Shown here in pieces: positions 56,681 through 64,000 of a stretch of DNA of 64,000 nt; within the stretch, counting starts at the first letter, position 1; every line of letters begins with the position of its first letter. Both the position numbers and the translations under genes were made by a program. Source of the stretch: an uncultured Collinsella sp. (lineage in GTDB: Bacteria > Actinomycetota > Coriobacteriia > Coriobacteriales > Coriobacteriaceae); the NCBI GenBank assembly GCA_902493855.1, contig CABUQV010000004.1:1-64000 (forward strand), written 5' to 3'. The notes under the pieces were generated by a model that did no database searches, was not told where the DNA came from, and saw only the letters and a program-made list of their open reading frames with translations.

Positions 56681-57589
56681 TTATTTGCGCATCAAGCCGC
56701 CGCGCTCGTCGATGGCGTCCCAGAAGGCGCCGGCAAAGCGAGGATCGCTTGCGGCCATGAGGGCGTTGGTGGCCATCCAGCCAGAAGGGGTACCGGTATC
56801 GTAGCCCGAGAGCGGGTCGATGACGACGGCGTACATGGCCTCGCGGTCGAGCGAGCGGGCCATGGCGTCGGTGAGCTGAATCTCGCCGCCCTTGCCGGCC
56901 TGCTGATCGGCCAGCAGGTCCATGACCAGCGGGCTCAGCAGATAACGGCCGACGATGTACAGGTTGGACGGAGCCGCCTCGGGAGCGGGCTTCTCGACCA
57001 GACCGCCGATGCGCCAGACAGCGCCCGGCTCGGCATCGGCAACGCCCTCGGCGCCCTCGAGCGAACCGACACGCTCGCCGGCGATAACGCCGTAGCGGCT
57101 GACTTCCTCGGGCGAGCAAGCGGCGACGGCGATAACCGAAGCGCCACCGTGCTCTTTGGAAACGGCGAGCATCTTGTCGCAGATGTCGCGGTTAGGCACA
57201 ACGTAGTCGCCCAAAAGAACCAGGAAGTTCTCCCCTGCCACGGCGTCGGCGGCAGAGCGAATGGCGTGGCCGAGGCCCTTGGGCTCGTACTGATAACGGA
57301 AGTCGACCGGCATACCGCCCGCATGGGCGACGGCGTCGGCGTAGGCGTCCTTACCGCGCTCGCGCAGCAGGTTCTCGAGCGAACGATCGGGCTGGAAGTA
57401 GCTCAGCAGCTCGGGCTTACCGGGAGAGGTAACGATGATGGCGTCGTCGACCTCCTCGGGGTCGAGTGCCTCCTCAACGACATACTGAATGACCGGCTTG
57501 TCGAGCACCGGCAGCATCTCTTTGGGCGTGCACTTAGTGCCAGGCAGAAAACGCGTGCCAAGACCGGCGGCGGGGATGATTGCCTTCAT
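56681..57589 (-). CDS. galU: UTP-glucose-1-phosphate uridylyltransferase
   Basis: The 302-residue nucleotidyltransferase makes UDP-glucose. It carries the signature IIPAAGLGTRFLPGTKCTPKEM (nucleotide-binding loop and catalytic lysine) and KPVIQYVVEEAL. GDYV is the metal-binding region and FRYQYEPKGLGHAI is the substrate loop. ATG at 57589 has AAAGGA about 12 bases upstream; a TTG at 57598 is closer to the site and is an alternative. It separates rplJL from rpoBC. Confidence 0.93.
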   Translation of the reverse strand: MKAIIPAAGLGTRFLPGTKCTPKEMLPVLDKPVIQYVVEEALDPEEVDDAIIVTSPGKPELLSYFQPDRSLENLLRERGKDAYADAVAHAGGMPVDFRYQYEPKGLGHAIRSAADAVAGENFLVLLGDYVVPNRDICDKMLAVSKEHGGASVIAVAACSPEEVSRYGVIAGERVGSLEGAEGVADAEPGAVWRIGGLVEKPAPEAAPSNLYIVGRYLLSPLVMDLLADQQAGKGGEIQLTDAMARSLDREAMYAVVIDPLSGYDTGTPSGWMATNALMAASDPRFAGAFWDAIDERGGLMRK

Positions 57590-57840
57590 GTTATTCAAGG
57601 ATCCTTTCGCAGGCGCAGAATGCGCCCTGTGCGTGCGGCACAGCGGCCGCAGACCAAATTGCGATACCGAAGTATCTTACCGCCGGAGACATACGTCGCC
57701 GTAAGGCAAACGCAATTCTTCAGCAGGTCAACGCAAATTATTGCTCGAATGGTGCAATTTTACGCCCCAGCGGTAACGGGATTGGCACGGCAAAGACAGC
57801 GGTGTTCTGCATGCCGAGCAATGGAAATGAGGGGACAAAA
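57590..57840. other. Upstream region of galU
   Basis: About 250 bases without a gene. It holds a TTGACC-like -35 near 57727 and a TAAGATACT-like -10 near 57673 on the minus strand that are not correctly spaced with each other, and a GGCGCAGAATGCGCC palindrome at 57612-57626. The promoter could not be fixed. Confidence 0.35.
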
Positions 57841-57877
57841 ACAAAAAAGACGGGGCTCGCAATGCGAACCCCGTCTG
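57841..57877 (-). terminator. rplJL terminator
   Basis: On the minus strand AGACGGGGTTCGC and GCGAGCCCCGTCT form a stem followed by TTTTTTGTTTTTG. It lies 26 bases past rplL. Confidence 0.88.
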
Positions 57878-57903
57878 CAAAGAAATCTGGCGAGAGAGCC
57901 TGA

Positions 57904-58281
57904 TTACTTGAGGGTGACAGCAGCGCCAGCAGCCTCGAGCTTCTCCTTGGCAGCCTCGGCGTCCTCCTTCTTGGCACCCTCGAGAACAGCCTTGGGAGCG
58001 CCCTCGACGACCTCCTTGGCCTCCTTCAGGCCAAGGTTGGTGAGCTCACGGACGGCCTTGATGACCTGGATCTTGTTGTCGCCGAAGCCCTCGAGCACGA
58101 CGTCAAACTCGGTCTTCTCCTCGGCCTCAGCAGCGCCAGCAGCGGGAGCGGCGACAACAGCGGCAGGAGCAGCGGCGGAAACGCCGAAGGTGTCCTCGAT
58201 AGCCTTGACGAGCTCGGAAGCCTCGAGAAGGGTCATTTCCTTAAGAGCATCGATGATCTCATCGGTGGTAAGCTTAGCCAT
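57904..58281 (-). CDS. rplL: 50S ribosomal protein L7/L12
   Basis: The 125-residue stalk protein has an N-terminal dimerisation region (LTTDEIIDALKEMTLLEASELVKAIE), an Ala-rich hinge and a C-terminal factor-binding domain (IQVIKAVRELTNLGLKEAKEVVE). ATG at 58281 has GAAAGGA 7 bases upstream; a longer reading to 58314 is not conserved. It follows rplJ and needs higher expression than it, consistent with its own ribosome-binding site. Confidence 0.96.
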   Translation of the reverse strand: MAKLTTDEIIDALKEMTLLEASELVKAIEDTFGVSAAAPAAVVAAPAAGAAEAEEKTEFDVVLEGFGDNKIQVIKAVRELTNLGLKEAKEVVEGAPKAVLEGAKKEDAEAAKEKLEAAGAAVTLK

Positions 58282-58383
58282 TTCTAAGTCCTTTCGGTTT
58301 CCGTGCGAATGCACGGAGATCAGTTAAAACACGGCGCGAATGCGCCAGGGGTGCGGCGTTGCCGCCGCGGGTGAAAACAGCAA

Positions 58384-58905
58384 CTAGGCTGCCTTCTGCT
58401 CGGAGACCTGCTGGATCGAACGAGCGAGACCAGAGGAAACGCCGTTGACGCAGACAGCGATGTCGCGAGCGAAACCGGAGATGAGACCGGCGATCTGGCC
58501 GAGAAGCTGATCCTTGGTGGGCAGCTCGGCGATAGCCTTAACATCATCAGCGGAAACGGCCTTGCCGTCGGAGATACCGCCCTTGATCTCAAGGACGCCC
58601 TTGGACTTAGCGGAGAAGTCCTTAAGGGTCTTAGCGGCCTCGACCGGCTCGGTCTCGTAGAACACATAAGCGACGGGGCCGGCGAGAATCTCGTCGAGCT
58701 CGGGCTGCTCCTGGTTCTTGAGAGCGATCTTGACCAGGTTGTTCTTGTAGACCTTCATCTCGGCACCGCACTCGCGAAGCTGATGACGCAGCTCCTGAGC
58801 CTGCTTAACCGTCAGACCGTTGTAGTTGACGACGAACAGACCGGCGTTCTCGGCGATACGGGACTCGATCTCTGCAACCTTGTCGATTTTGTACTGCTGG
58901 GGCAT
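58384..58905 (-). CDS. rplJ: 50S ribosomal protein L10
   Basis: The 173-residue stalk base protein (KIDKVAEIESRIAENAGLFVVNYNG start; KVYKNNLVKIAL; C-terminal helix binds L12 dimers) is autoregulatory through the upstream leader. GAGGAGG lies 8 bases before the ATG. L11 and L1 genes are not adjacent. Confidence 0.95.
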   Translation of the reverse strand: MPQQYKIDKVAEIESRIAENAGLFVVNYNGLTVKQAQELRHQLRECGAEMKVYKNNLVKIALKNQEQPELDEILAGPVAYVFYETEPVEAAKTLKDFSAKSKGVLEIKGGISDGKAVSADDVKAIAELPTKDQLLGQIAGLISGFARDIAVCVNGVSSGLARSIQQVSEQKAA

Positions 58906-58968
58906 GAATTACACCTCCTCGAATTCTTTCCGGGCACGGTCCGCCACAAGGACGTGACGGGGGCATGT

Positions 58969-59110
58969 CCAAAAAGAAAGCCCCCGCGCTGCATGAGCGA
59001 CGGGGGCGAGAAGACATATCTACTCGACCACCTCGGCTGGCGGGATATCCCATTAAGCTCGCGGGCGATGCCCGTTTGCACCGGCTGTCTCTGGCAGCGG
59101 ATTCGTGCGT
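58969..59110 (-). ncRNA. Ribosomal protein L10 leader with attenuator
   Basis: The minus-strand leader has the conserved L10 leader blocks AGACAGCCGGTG (around 59082-59093) and CCAGCCGAGGTGG (59028-59040), which pair and form the L10/L12 binding element. Downstream a terminator hairpin (58981-59007; GCCCCCGTCGC and GCGCGGGGGC) followed by TTTCTTTTT can halt transcription before rplJ. Excess L10 would bind and favour termination, the standard feedback of this family. Confidence 0.85.
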
Positions 59111-59121
59111 GAACCGAAAGT

Positions 59122-59150
59122 ATTATGGCGGGGACCCCGGCGTCGGTCAA
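59122..59150 (-). promoter_or_regulatory. rplJL promoter
   Basis: TTGACC (59145-59150) and CATAAT (59122-59127) on the minus strand are 17 bases apart, and transcription starts near 59115 at the leader. The promoter forms one arm of a larger palindrome centred on hairpin H4. Confidence 0.8.
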
Positions 59151-59371
59151 CGGACACGAGGATTCGTACACAAACCCTGCATACGCTCCGACCGGGAGGG
59201 GCAGGGCGAGTTTTCCGCTCGGTCAAGTCCTGGGCTCGCACGAAGGCCACATTAAGTGGCCTTCGGCTCGTGCGGAATCTACGGAAAACTCGCCCTGCCC
59301 CTCCCGGCCGGAGCTACGTTGCCTTTGCTGCGAATCCTCGTGTCCGTTGAGCGACGCGCCCCACTCATAAT
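59146..59371. repeat. Hairpin element H4 within a giant palindrome
   Basis: The H4 arms 59185-59217 and 59282-59314 pair at 32 of 33 positions around a 64-base core with AGTCCTG, apical stem GAAGGCCAC/GTGGCCTTC, loop ATTAA and CGTGCGGAA, the same plan as H1-H3 but with changed stems. Outside it, 59146-59166 and 59331-59351 are 20 of 21 complementary. The plus strand then carries TTGAGC and CATAAT (59347-59352, 59366-59371), a mirrored, shortened copy of the rplJ promoter. Both inverted-repeat sets share the centre near 59249. Confidence 0.85.
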
Positions 59372-59409
59372 GCTTGGGTCGGTGGGCTGATGTATTGCGT
59401 CCCTGAGGA

Positions 59410-60546
59410 CTACAAAGTCGAAATGAAGGTGGACAGGCGGTGGAGGCCTTCGTCCAGGTCTTTGTCGGAAACGCAATAGCTGAGGCGGACGTGGCCTTCG
59501 GTTCCGAAGCAGTCTCCCGGGACTAGGGCTACGTTTGCCTCTTTGATGGCTTTGATGCAGAAGTCTTCGCTGGTTAGGCCGAACTTTTTGATGCTCGGGA
59601 AAGTGTAGAAGGCTCCTGCGGGCTCTACTACGTCGAGGCCCATGGCGTCTAAGGCCGCGAGTACGCGTTCGCGACGGGCTCGGTAGACTTCGAGCATGGG
59701 GGTTGGGTCGACGGTCAGGGCTCGGGCTGCGGCGTCCATCTCGAAGGAGACGGCGCTCGATACTAAGTATTGGTGGGCCTTTACGATCTCGGCGATAACG
59801 GGGGCTGCGGCTGCGAGCCAGCCCAAGCGCCAGCCGGTCATGGCCCAGGGCTTGGAGAAGCTCTCGATGACGACCGTCTGCTCACGCAGCTCCGGGTGAC
59901 GCTGGGCAAAGCGCTCGTAGCCATCCACATAAACCAGGCGGTTGTATACGTCGTCGCAGACCACGTAGATGCCCGCCTCCTCCGCCACGCGCGCCACGGC
60001 GTCGAGCGACGCCGTGTTGAGGATGCAACCCGTAGGATTGTTGGGCGAGCAGATGACGATGGCCTTGGTCGCCGGCGTCACGTAAGCACGAAGTGCGTCC
60101 TCGTCAATCTGGAATTGCGCAGGCTCCGTATCCAAAAAGACCGCCTTGGCGTGATTGGCCACGACGATGCTCTCGTACAGGCCAAAGGCCGGCGTGGGGA
60201 TAATGACCTCGTCGCCTGGGTTGAGCATAGCCATGAATGCTGCCGACAGGGCCTCGGTCGCACCGTCGGTCAGAATGACCTCGTCCGCCGAAAACGTAAG
60301 GCCCGCATCCCCCATGTAGGCAGATAACGCCTCACGCAGGGCGGGGCGACCGTTGTTGGGCGGATAGTGCGTGTCACCGCGGTCCAGTGCGGCGGTCACC
60401 TCGGCGCTAATCACATCGGGCGTGGGAAAATCGGGCTCGCCAAGCGCAAGCGCGATGCACCCCGGGTGCTGGGCGGCGAGCGCGTTAATCCGGCGGATGC
60501 CGGAGGGCTTGAGCGTGGCAAGCGAGGTATTCATGGGCAGGCGCAT
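59410..60546 (-). CDS. PLP-dependent aminotransferase, class I/II
   Basis: The 378-residue enzyme has the fold-type I pattern: ALGEPDFPTPD, NNGRPALREALSAYM, the SPNNPTG loop (near 168-174), CDDVYNRLVY and the PLP lysine in SFSKPWAMTGWRLGW (near 230-245). Likely substrates are aspartate or aromatic amino acids; context gives no further clue. AAAGGA lies 6 bases before ATG at 60546. In its last ~120 codons A-ending codons rise, unlike its 5' part. It ends beside hairpin H4. Confidence 0.85.
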   Translation of the reverse strand: MRLPMNTSLATLKPSGIRRINALAAQHPGCIALALGEPDFPTPDVISAEVTAALDRGDTHYPPNNGRPALREALSAYMGDAGLTFSADEVILTDGATEALSAAFMAMLNPGDEVIIPTPAFGLYESIVVANHAKAVFLDTEPAQFQIDEDALRAYVTPATKAIVICSPNNPTGCILNTASLDAVARVAEEAGIYVVCDDVYNRLVYVDGYERFAQRHPELREQTVVIESFSKPWAMTGWRLGWLAAAAPVIAEIVKAHQYLVSSAVSFEMDAAARALTVDPTPMLEVYRARRERVLAALDAMGLDVVEPAGAFYTFPSIKKFGLTSEDFCIKAIKEANVALVPGDCFGTEGHVRLSYCVSDKDLDEGLHRLSTFISTL

Positions 60547-60639
60547 GGCGTTCCTTTCGTAAGGGTTGCACTAGGATAGCGCGGCGAGGCGCTGCCAGAC
60601 GGTGTAACCTAAACGGAAACGGACTGGAAAGGAGATGAC

Positions 60640-61302
60640 ATGGAGGCGATCGCACGCGGCGATAAGCCCAAAACGCTGCAGACCATTGCGTATATCAGTA
60701 TTCCCGATAGCGCCGATCTTGAGTTTTTGCTCTGGGACCTGCAAGATGCCATCGCGGCCTATGCCCGGCTTTCCGGTACTTCGCTCCCCCGTCTGGTCGC
60801 TCTGGAGTCGGACGATGACGGCAGCGCTGCGGACGGTATTGTATTCGCTGTTGAGAATGCGCTCAATTACGAGGCGATGAGCGTCGTTGAGCAGGCGCTT
60901 GATTGCCTTGGGGGCACGGAAACGCGCGTCTATGTCGTTGTTCAAGCCGACTGCGGGAGTCCCGAGCGAGCGCACACGGTCGTTGGCCATCTGCGCGAAG
61001 CGTGCGAGCGTCGGGGGTTGTCGTGGTGCGGTGGCATTGTCGTCTGCACCGGCACCGGCATCGCAGCGCTTCGCCACTCCCCGCGCATGGGCCTCTTGCG
61101 CCGACCGTTTTCCGAAGCGATGGATAAGCTTGTGGGCGCCGTGCGCATGGGCTGTTCCATTGAGCATGCGCAGCTGCTTGGCGGTGGCAATGCCGGTAGC
61201 GTCGATGCCGACGGCATGGTGCGCGCCAAGCCCGCGCTGCCCGCACCGATCTGGCATGCCATCATGAAACGCCTCGGCACCCGCGCCCAATCAGATATCT
61301 AA
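60640..61302 (+). CDS. Conserved hypothetical protein
   Basis: The 220-residue protein is not recognised with certainty. It has alternating strands and helices suggestive of a Rossmann or flavodoxin-like fold: YISIPDSADLEFLLWDL near the start, VYVVVQADCGSPERAH in the middle, and GGIVVCTGTGIAAL followed by RMGLLRRPFSEAMDKLV. AAGGAG lies 5 bases before the ATG. It is divergent from the aminotransferase and convergent with the glycosylase gene, with a 1-base gap to its stop. A flavin-binding or NAD(P)-related role is only a guess. Confidence 0.6.
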   Translation: MEAIARGDKPKTLQTIAYISIPDSADLEFLLWDLQDAIAAYARLSGTSLPRLVALESDDDGSAADGIVFAVENALNYEAMSVVEQALDCLGGTETRVYVVVQADCGSPERAHTVVGHLREACERRGLSWCGGIVVCTGTGIAALRHSPRMGLLRRPFSEAMDKLVGAVRMGCSIEHAQLLGGGNAGSVDADGMVRAKPALPAPIWHAIMKRLGTRAQSDI

Positions 61303-61303
61303 A

Positions 61304-61867
61304 TTACAGAGCGCCCCAATCAACGGCATCGCGCCAGCGCTCGACAAGGCGTTCCAGGCGCCAGGCGGCATTGGCGGGACTTGTCGAGGGCAGGGCGATG
61401 GCGGGCAGCCCGGTGCGTTCTTGTAGATAGCGCTTGTAGAGCCGGCCAGCTGTACCACCATTGCATATCACCTGCTCAATGGGAGCTGCGCCGGTAATGC
61501 GCTCGATATGTGCCGGCACAACGTTGCGGATGCTCGCGTCGCTCGAGCCCTTAATGTCGCAGCTCTCGACCACATCCCACAGGGCCACGCCGCCGTTCAG
61601 CAGCATGGCCCGCTTGGCGGCAATGGAGGCATCGAGCGTCGCGGGCTCACCGCTTGCCAAAGGATCGCCCTCGTTGGGCGGCACAGGCATACCGAGGCAC
61701 GTGGCCATCACACGCCAAAAGCGATTCTGAGGGTTGCCGTAATAAAAGGCATTGGCGCGCGAAAGCACCGAGGGAAACGACCCGAGCACCAAAACGCGCG
61801 AGTGCTCGTCAAACACGGGCTCAAACCCATGCTCAATATGTTGATAGCCCTCGTCAGACACGGCCAT
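61304..61867 (-). CDS. DNA-deoxyinosine glycosylase (UDG superfamily)
   Basis: The 187-residue protein matches the hypoxanthine/deoxyinosine DNA glycosylase branch of the uracil-DNA glycosylase superfamily. It carries VLVLGSFPSVLSRANAFYYGNPQNRFW near 25-51 and the C-terminal LPSTSPANAA motif. It excises deaminated adenine from DNA. The start lies 3 bases after the GH13 stop codon, so they are co-transcribed although unrelated; the ribosome-binding site is weak. Confidence 0.85.
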   Translation of the reverse strand: MAVSDEGYQHIEHGFEPVFDEHSRVLVLGSFPSVLSRANAFYYGNPQNRFWRVMATCLGMPVPPNEGDPLASGEPATLDASIAAKRAMLLNGGVALWDVVESCDIKGSSDASIRNVVPAHIERITGAAPIEQVICNGGTAGRLYKRYLQERTGLPAIALPSTSPANAAWRLERLVERWRDAVDWGAL

Positions 61868-61870
61868 GGG

Positions 61871-63247
61871 CTAGGCTCTCAACAGATAGCGCACCTCGTA
61901 GGGTGCAAGCTCAAGGGTACCCGTCAGCTCGACCGTGGGCGCATCGTCGGCAAGCAGGTCGACGAAGGAGCCGTTGAGTTCGCCGGCGCCAAAGGTGTAA
62001 GGCTCACCCACGGCATTCACCGCCACGAGCACCGCCGCGTCGTCGCAGGCGCGCTCGAACAGCAGCTGCTTGTTCTGGATCACCACGTTGCGATAGGCAC
62101 CGTAGTTGAGAGCACGGGCAGCCGCGTCGTCGGCCGAGCGAAGGCGCGCAAGCTGCGTGATGAACGCCGTCAGCTCGTTGGGCGCAGGCTCATTGAGCGC
62201 AGGTCGCAGCGCCCAGTCGCCATCGGGGCCGCCCTTTTCGCCAGCAATTCCCCACTCGCTGCCATAGTAGACGCACGGGATGCCCGGCATGCCAAAGAGC
62301 ATGCCATAGGCGGGACGCAGGCACGACTTGTCGGTGAGGATACTTGCCAGGCGCGGCACATCGTGGTTGTCGACAAACGACAGCAGATGTTTGCCGCGGT
62401 AGATGCACCAGGGGTCGCCGCCAAACTGACGGTGCAGCGAATGGGCGATCTCGAACATGTTGACCGAGTTAAAGCTGGAGTACAGGCCCTTGTAGCACTC
62501 GTAGTTGGTACAGGAGTCGAGCATCTCGTCGTTGACGATTTGGCTGTAGTCGCCGTGGAGCGTCTCGCCGATCAGCACAAAGTCGGGCTTGAGCTCACGG
62601 GTAAAAGCGTGCAGGCGGCGCATAAAGTCGCGGTCGAGCATATAGGCAACGTCCAGGCGCAGGCCGTCGACGCCAAAGACCTCGGCCCAGCGGCGCACGG
62701 ACTCGAGCAGGTAATCGACCACGGCGGGGTTTTGCAGGTTGAGCTTCACGAGCTCAAAATGGCCTTCCCAGCCCTCGTACCAAAAGCCGTCGCCGTAGCA
62801 CGAGTCGCCATCAAAGCTGATGTGGAACCAGTCCTTGTAGGGCGAGTCCCACTTGCGCTCCTGCACATCGCGGAAGGCCCAAAAGCCACGGCCCACATGG
62901 TTGAAGACGGCGTCGAGCACCACGCGGATGCCGTGGGCATGCAGTGTCTCGCACACGGCGGCAAAGTCGGCATCCCCACCCAAGCGACGGTCGATGTGGC
63001 GCAGGCTGCGCGTATCGTAGCCGTGGCTATCGGACTCGAGCGGCGGGTTGATGAGCACAGCGCCAATACCGAGTTCCTGCAGGTAATCGGCCCATTGGGC
63101 GATTTTCATGATGGGGGCATCGGGGTTGGGTGCAGTGCCGGCAGCTTGGGAGAGTTCGTCCTCGGCAACGGGCGCGGCGGTTTCGCGCGGAGCTCCGCAA
63201 AAGCCCAGCGGATAGATCTGATAGAACGTCGTCTCGTATGCCCACAT
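61871..63247 (-). CDS. GH13 alpha-amylase family glycosidase
   Basis: The 458-residue cytoplasmic enzyme has the four GH13 regions: DAVFNHVG (112-119), GLRLDVAYM with nucleophile D199, IGETLHG with acid/base E228, and FVDNHDVPR near 290. No signal peptide is visible. The compact C-terminal domain and the Trp/Tyr-rich loops suggest a maltodextrin- or cyclomaltodextrin-acting enzyme rather than a secreted amylase. GGGAGG lies 5 bases before ATG at 63247. The linked MFS gene may belong to a different unit. Confidence 0.85.
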   Translation of the reverse strand: MWAYETTFYQIYPLGFCGAPRETAAPVAEDELSQAAGTAPNPDAPIMKIAQWADYLQELGIGAVLINPPLESDSHGYDTRSLRHIDRRLGGDADFAAVCETLHAHGIRVVLDAVFNHVGRGFWAFRDVQERKWDSPYKDWFHISFDGDSCYGDGFWYEGWEGHFELVKLNLQNPAVVDYLLESVRRWAEVFGVDGLRLDVAYMLDRDFMRRLHAFTRELKPDFVLIGETLHGDYSQIVNDEMLDSCTNYECYKGLYSSFNSVNMFEIAHSLHRQFGGDPWCIYRGKHLLSFVDNHDVPRLASILTDKSCLRPAYGMLFGMPGIPCVYYGSEWGIAGEKGGPDGDWALRPALNEPAPNELTAFITQLARLRSADDAAARALNYGAYRNVVIQNKQLLFERACDDAAVLVAVNAVGEPYTFGAGELNGSFVDLLADDAPTVELTGTLELAPYEVRYLLRA

Positions 63248-63429
63248 AGCAACCTCCCAGTAAGCTCAACAGAACGACATCCATTGTATGCCCAGCAGGG
63301 TAGCTAATTTGGGACGGAGCTGTTTTAGCTGCCCCGACCCCTTTCCAAGTTGCGGTGGAATACGGACTGTTTGCCGGGTTTATTGGACCCAGCAGTCCGT
63401 ATTTCACCGCAACTGATAGGGGGATGTGG
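63248..63429. other. Intergenic hairpin region
   Basis: Arms 63348-63369 and 63393-63414 are complementary at 21 of 22 positions around a 23-base loop. It is placed as a terminator for the MFS gene but has no U-run on the minus strand. It may be another dispersed palindromic repeat. Confidence 0.6.
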
Positions 63430-64000
63430 TTAGGCGACGGGCTTGGCGCGACGAATGGCCGGGAACATCACCGTGATAGCGAGGATGACGCCCACGACGG
63501 CAATCGACCCGCCCGCGAAGCCGATCCAGGCGATACCGGGACCCGAAACCACGGCTCCGCCGATCGCGGTACCCGTGCCAATGCCCAGATTGAACAGGCC
63601 CGAGAAGATCGACATGGCGACGGCCGACGAATCTGCCGGCGTGTGCTTGATGAGCTCGGCCTGAAACGCCACGTTAAAGGCCGTGGCGCAGCAACCCCAC
63701 AGTGCGCAGACGGCAAGCACTGTCACGAGCGACGATGCGGCCGGCCCCATGAGCAGCAGGGCCACCGGCACGCCGGAGAGCGTGATAGCCAAGAACGGGA
63801 AGCGATGCCCATCGAACAGGCGGCCGAACAGCCAGCTTCCGAGCAGACCGGAGCAGCCGAACGCCGTCAGCGTCATGGTGATAGCGCTTGCGTCGACATG
63901 GGCGACCTGAGCCAGGAAAGGCTCGATATAGCTGTAGCTTGCGTAATAGCCGGTCGCCATGAAGACCGTGACTGCGTAGAGCGCGATGAGGAGCGGGTTC
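63430..64000 (-). CDS. MFS transporter, 3' part (runs off the window)
   Basis: The frame continues to the window edge without a start. The visible 190 residues hold about six membrane segments and the conserved G-rich loop LFGRLFDGHRFPFL between TMs, characteristic of drug/sugar efflux (DHA1-type) transporters. The substrate cannot be inferred. Stop codon is at 63430. Terminal residues RRAKPVA are cytoplasmic. Confidence 0.8.
   Translation of the reverse strand, partial: NPLLIALYAVTVFMATGYYASYSYIEPFLAQVAHVDASAITMTLTAFGCSGLLGSWLFGRLFDGHRFPFLAITLSGVPVALLLMGPAASSLVTVLAVCALWGCCATAFNVAFQAELIKHTPADSSAVAMSIFSGLFNLGIGTGTAIGGAVVSGPGIAWIGFAGGSIAVVGVILAITVMFPAIRRAKPVA

Overview
The window looks like a chromosomal segment of a gut coriobacterium (Actinomycetota, class Coriobacteriia), most likely Collinsella or a close relative. 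This is inferred from high G+C with GCC/GTC/CTG codon preference, a selenium-type purine hydroxylase cluster with an SsnA/YgfK pair, a FabK-type type II fatty acid operon, and intergenic repeat styles I associate with this group. No database search was possible, so the genus is a judgement. I see no rRNA, tRNA, CRISPR array, prophage or recognisable insertion sequence.

Layout. 1-5.4 kb is an accessory stretch: a SIMPL-domain protein, a decayed DUF4143 ATPase, an intact DUF234-type ATPase behind a large palindromic promoter, and a lone AbiEi-like/DUF559-like protein between two arrays of 62-bp repeats. 5.4-15.9 kb is an anaerobic purine-catabolism locus: NCS2 permease, SsnA, YgfK, polyferredoxin and a fused 2Fe-2S/molybdopterin hydroxylase, with a divergent YheO-type regulator. 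15.9-22 kb holds RidA, a U32 protein with an RluA-type pseudouridine synthase, and a DeoR regulator with a Gfo/Idh/MocA oxidoreductase. 22.4-28.5 kb is a truncated S10 operon (rplC to rplX). 28.7-32 kb carries a phosphatase, a CDF metal exporter and a PTS EIIC. 31.9-41.1 kb is a complete FASII/acetyl-CoA carboxylase operon (fabH-acpP-fabK-fabD-fabG-fabF-accB-fabZ-accC-accDA) divergent from birA. 42.2-45.6 kb is rpsL-rpsG-fusA-rpsJ. 46.3-47.8 kb is an ECF sigma/membrane anti-sigma-like cassette. 48.2-56.2 kb is rpoB-rpoC. 56.7-59.1 kb holds galU and rplJ-rplL with an L10 leader. 59.4-64 kb holds an aminotransferase, an unknown protein, a DNA-deoxyinosine glycosylase, a GH13 glycosidase and a truncated MFS transporter.

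Almost all core genes lie on the minus strand. Their order (rplJL, rpoBC, rpsL-rpsG-fusA-rpsJ, then rplC onward) keeps the ancestral L10-rpoBC-str-S10 order, but unrelated genes are inserted between operons. Purine uptake, deamination, hydroxylation and electron transfer are grouped in one divergently controlled locus. Fatty acid initiation, elongation and malonyl-CoA supply share one transcript, and the biotin ligase needed to activate AccB is encoded just upstream.

The least explained signal is in the gaps. First, three arrays carry 13 copies of a palindromic unit at a strict 61-62 bp period, so that a 14-bp half-site recurs in alternating orientation about every 31 bp. Second, four long hairpins (three with exactly 37-67-37 geometry) keep their outer arms complementary although the arm sequence changes from copy to copy. 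These hairpins lie at the broken junctions of the ribosomal/RNA-polymerase supercluster. Two of them bracket the sigma/anti-sigma cassette, which is itself enclosed by a perfect 24-bp inverted repeat. One sits at the centre of a roughly 250-bp palindrome that includes the rplJ promoter.
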